Source: Mesostigma viride (lineage: Eukaryota > Streptophyta > Mesostigmatophyceae > Mesostigmatales > Mesostigmataceae). Taken from it: a DNA stretch of 26,274 nucleotides. This document shows, one piece after another, positions 23,394 to 26,274 of this stretch (its first letter is position 1; every line of letters begins with the position of its first letter). The stretch lies in NCBI GenBank assembly GCA_009746045.1, contig RPFO01001553.1, forward strand, positions 1-26,274. The letters are read 5' to 3'. A program made the position numbers and the translations under genes. Below the pieces are notes generated by a model. That model was not told the origin of the DNA, made no database searches, and was given only the letters and a program-made list of their open reading frames with translations.

Positions 23394-26274
23394 TTACGAA
23401 ACCTTGTTCAGCAGCTCCAACACGACGTTCACCGTGCCGTCCTCGACCGTTCCCATCGAGTTCCCATCGAGAGCGGTCCCGCTTATGTTGTCGCTCGCGG
23501 GCATCGGGTTGCCGAGGAGGGTGGTCGTGGTCGCCGACCCTTGCGTCTTCACGATCTGGAGTGTCTCGTCGTCTCCGATGCGGAAGCCGTACGTCACCAT
23601 GAGCGGTTCCGAGTCGTACTCGTCCGCGTACCGGTACAGCTGCGTGTACATGATCTGGGGCGGGGTCATCGTGGCGTCGCCCCCCGCGGCAAGTGTCCAC
23701 GACGCGCCAGTTCTTGAATCCGATGTTGAAAGGGTTGGGCGAAGTGGCCGTCTGGTACGGGCTCCTAGCGCCCAGATAGATCCCGCGTTCGGTGCGGTTG
23801 CGCTCAGCGACACGCCGGTCGCGCCGGTAAACGAGGCGTTCGCCGTTATGGTGCGCCATCCGGCAGTCGTCATCGTCGCCGGCGCCCCGTTCACGTACAG
23901 CACCGGTCCCGAGGAGGACAAGAGGACGCCGAGGACGAACTCGCTCGCCCCAACGACGATCCCCGCGGTCTCGGTGTAGTGGTTGCCCGTGAACATGAGG
24001 AGCCTGCCGCCTCGCCACGCCCACACGCTCACGTAACTTCCGGCCGTCCCGTCCTTGCCGATGGTTAACAGTTCGGCCATGTTGGCGTTCGTGTTTGTCG
24101 AGTTCGCGACGCCGCACAGGAACGGGGCCGTCATCGCGGCTCCCGCCCCGGTGCCGACGTCTCCGCCCGTCGCCGTCGACAGGGAGGTGAACGGCTTCAC
24201 GATCCCGGTGACGAGGATCTCGTAACCGCCCGTCGCCCTCCCGATGTTCGTGGCGCTATAATAGGACACGGTCACCGTCCCGTTTCCGTAGTTAGTCTGA
24301 AAATATCCGCCCGTGTGAGACGCCGCGCCCGTGGGAGTCGACGCGTACGTGAGCACGGCGGATCCCGTCGTGGCGGTCCCGTTCGTCGCCAGCGTCCACA
24401 TGTTGGATTCGGTCGACGCGCCCTTTGTGGGCAGGCTGCTGAGGAGCACGTTGGTCCCGGGAGCCTTCCTCTTCGTGGTGTCGATCAGACGCGAGAACAT
24501 CAGCTGACCGCCCTTGATGTGCCAGTACGACCCGGTGTTATCGCCCAGCTCTTGCGCGACGTTTTTCTTCCACGTGATCGATCGTTCGGCGGCCTTGCTG
24601 TTGATCGCCGCGTCGCCCGCGACGACGAGCCCCGCGCCGTCGGCGTTCACGTTCGTCGGCGGGCTCACGAGCTCGATGCGCACGTCGTCGAACGTCAGCG
24701 GGACAAGGTACCCCGTGCCGTCGTTGCCCAGGACGAGGGCGGGGCTTGACAGCGAGTGGGTCGCGAGGCCGGTGCCCGTGGAGACGCTCTTTTGGACGCC
24801 GTCGACGAATATTTCAAAGGTCGACAGAGAGTTCAACGGAGCATCGACGTACGTCCGCCTCATCGTGACCTTGTACTTCTTCTGCGTCGACGCGGCCATC
24901 GCGAGCGTGTTCACGGGCGTCGCGAGTGTCACTCCACCGGCGGTCGCCTCGATCTTACCGTCTCCGTACCAGTTACATATCAGAGTACCGTACGAAAACA
25001 ACCGCCGAACCGTGCGGCACCGCTGACCGGTACGCCATTGTACGAAATGTTGAATGAGATCTCGTACGACTGGGTGCCCGTCGGGAAGGCGGAAACGTTG
25101 GCCGCCGTCGCCGCCGCGTTGGTGGTGGGAGTGGCCCCTCCCGGCAGGATCAGGGCGCCGTTCGAGATGCTAGCCTTGCCCGTCGTGAACGTAATCGGCA
25201 CGCCCGTCGGGTTCGCCGTGGTCGGCGCGCTCGTCGCCGAGTTTCCGTCGAATGCCCAGGTTGCGACCGTCGTGTTTTGGGTGTTCGCGAGGCTCAGGGT
25301 CTTCTCCATGATGACCGAGTTCAACACCGTCGTGTTCACGCTCGTCAGCGTCCCGTCCACCTGCACGTTGCCGTTCACCTTGACGACCCCGCTCGCGGGG
25401 TTGAGGAACAGATCCCCGCTCGACGTCGCGATCTTGCCGCCGACGTCCACGTCCGGGCTCTTCAGGACCAGGTCTGCCGCGATGGTCACATTCGACGCGG
25501 CGGACAGCGAGAGGGTAGGGTTCGTGGTCGACACGCTCGAGTCGACGAACTTCACCTGCTCGACGGCCACGCTGCTGCCGGCGACGGCCGTGTCACCCGT
25601 GATCCAGAGGTTTCCGCCGTTTCCCGTGTTACCGAGCCCCTTCTTGCTCATGACCGTGACCGCGTCGGCGGAGTAGGTGTGAGCCTGGCGCGTCTCCGTC
25701 GGCACGCCGGCCTGCGCGAGCGTAAAATTGGTGGTCACCTTTTCCGCCGCCGCGTCGGTCGCGGGCACCTGCAGGACGAGTTTCGTGAGAGGGTCCGCGC
25801 CCTCGGTCGCGATGGCTGGGGCGATCGTGATCGCGGACCCGGCTCCACGCGCACCTCGCCCCCGACGATTTGTCCGCGGACACGCGCAACTGGGTGCTCG
25901 ACCTCAGCTCCATGTCCACGGCCCCCGAGTCGATGACGCCGCGCCATTCGTTGGGCCGTGCCGTCGGTCGTGAAACCGGTACCCGCGTGGTATACGAGCC
26001 CCATCGCGATTTCCTGGTTCACGGGGTCGGTTCCCTCTCGGCTCGCACGGAGAAGCTGTCGGGGGTCGGGACGACCGCGGTCGAGCCGGTGATCTCCTTC
26101 GCCGAGCGGTGCGCGACGAACCGCGAGTCCTGCACGATGACCTCCTTCGTCGCGTCGAAGGGCATGAGCAGGAGGTGGTTGGTCGTGGACTTGAGGAGCG
26201 AGTTGTTCGTTTCGGTCGTCGTACTGTTCTTCGTGTAATCCGCGGTCTGCAAAACATGCCCTTGTCCGTGCTCA
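23394..26274 (-). CDS. Second fibre/adhesin-like protein, paralogue, 5'-partial (runs off window)
   Basis: A minus-strand gene truncated at the right edge, with at least 950 residues visible. It parallels the neighbouring fibre: HLLLMPFDATKEVIVQDSRFVAH, GGNLWITGDTAVAGSSVAVEQV, GDLFLNPASGVVKVNGNVQVDG, KAAERSITWKKN, then SYVSVWAWRGGRLLMFTGNHYTETA and DDETLQIVKTQGSATTTTLLG, ending VVLELLNKVS. Between the NVQVDG repeat region and the KAAERS module it carries its own LamG-like domain (about 25270-24650: WAFDGNSATS..., SYEISFNISYNG, KKYKVTMRRTY, FEIFVDGVQKS), at a place where the other fibre has none. The frame breaks near 26040, 25850 and 25010, and twice within 23690-23790 where the shift is local and then restored. 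It lacks the aromatic C-terminal region of its paralogue. Confidence 0.62.

Noticed and set aside
21906-23717. A 603-codon plus-strand frame, and a 487-codon minus-strand frame at 22654-24117
   Set aside because: Both overlap the fibre genes, show Arg/Pro/His-rich low-complexity composition, and run across the fibre-gene boundary. The fibre frames are supported by their paralogue.
1-26274. Tailed bacteriophage origin (suggested by fibre-like proteins and a class II reductase)
   Set aside because: No portal, terminase, capsid or tail genes and no Shine-Dalgarno pattern are visible. Start-proximal TATA elements, OTU proteins, the D6/D11-like helicase and C-x-H repeat proteins fit a eukaryotic virus better. 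Not fully excluded.
1-26274. tRNA genes, rRNA, CRISPR arrays or insertion sequences
   Set aside because: I saw no cloverleaf-like segment, spaced direct repeats or transposase motif; the repeats present are all within coding regions.

Overview
The window is GC-rich, with genes packed on both strands. It looks like part of a large eukaryotic dsDNA virus (Nucleocytoviricota), probably infecting an alga or other protist. Supporting features are a D6/D11-type SF2 helicase, two OTU-family proteins, small Cys/His zinc-binding proteins, a C-x-H...C-x2-C repeat protein, a small two-helix membrane protein of an algal-virus type, many single-pass membrane proteins, and AT-rich TATA-like elements sitting directly on start codons instead of ribosome binding sites. 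The family cannot be fixed from this window. The most unusual metabolic gene is a class II (adenosylcobalamin-dependent) ribonucleotide reductase.

Layout. 1-3081 (+): a 5'-truncated OTU-like protein whose catalytic residues appear replaced, a small Cys/His protein and an unknown protein. 3094-3840 (-): a second OTU protein with its catalytic Cys and His present. 3881-5664 (+): three genes, one possibly ending in a winged-helix domain. 5518-6658 (-): a zinc-repeat protein and a membrane-anchored protein. 6713-7635 (+): three small genes. 7632-8306 (-): two genes. 8458-9620 (+): a polytopic membrane protein. 9617-12838 (-): a coiled-coil repeat protein, a GNAT-like acetyltransferase and the helicase. 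12895-15910 (+): a protein with an internal duplication, then three membrane-anchored proteins. 15911-18606 (-): the reductase, interrupted by a 632-nt insert carrying a gene on the opposite strand. 18670-26274 (-): two tandem paralogous fibre-like proteins, the second running off the window.

Reading frames. Many genes are broken by single-base frame changes. Most behave as if one base is missing, and several lie in or beside G/C homopolymers. Repairing the frames restores sensible C-termini, and at 7632-7635 the repaired stop overlaps the neighbour's stop. The simplest reading is uncorrected long-read deletions, so such genes are annotated here at their full inferred extent with the break position stated. 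Programmed frameshifting or real decay cannot be excluded gene by gene.

Functionally, the window combines nucleotide metabolism (reductase), nucleic-acid or transcription machinery (helicase, zinc proteins), probable host interference (OTU proteins) and probable virion or membrane components (fibres, membrane-anchored proteins).
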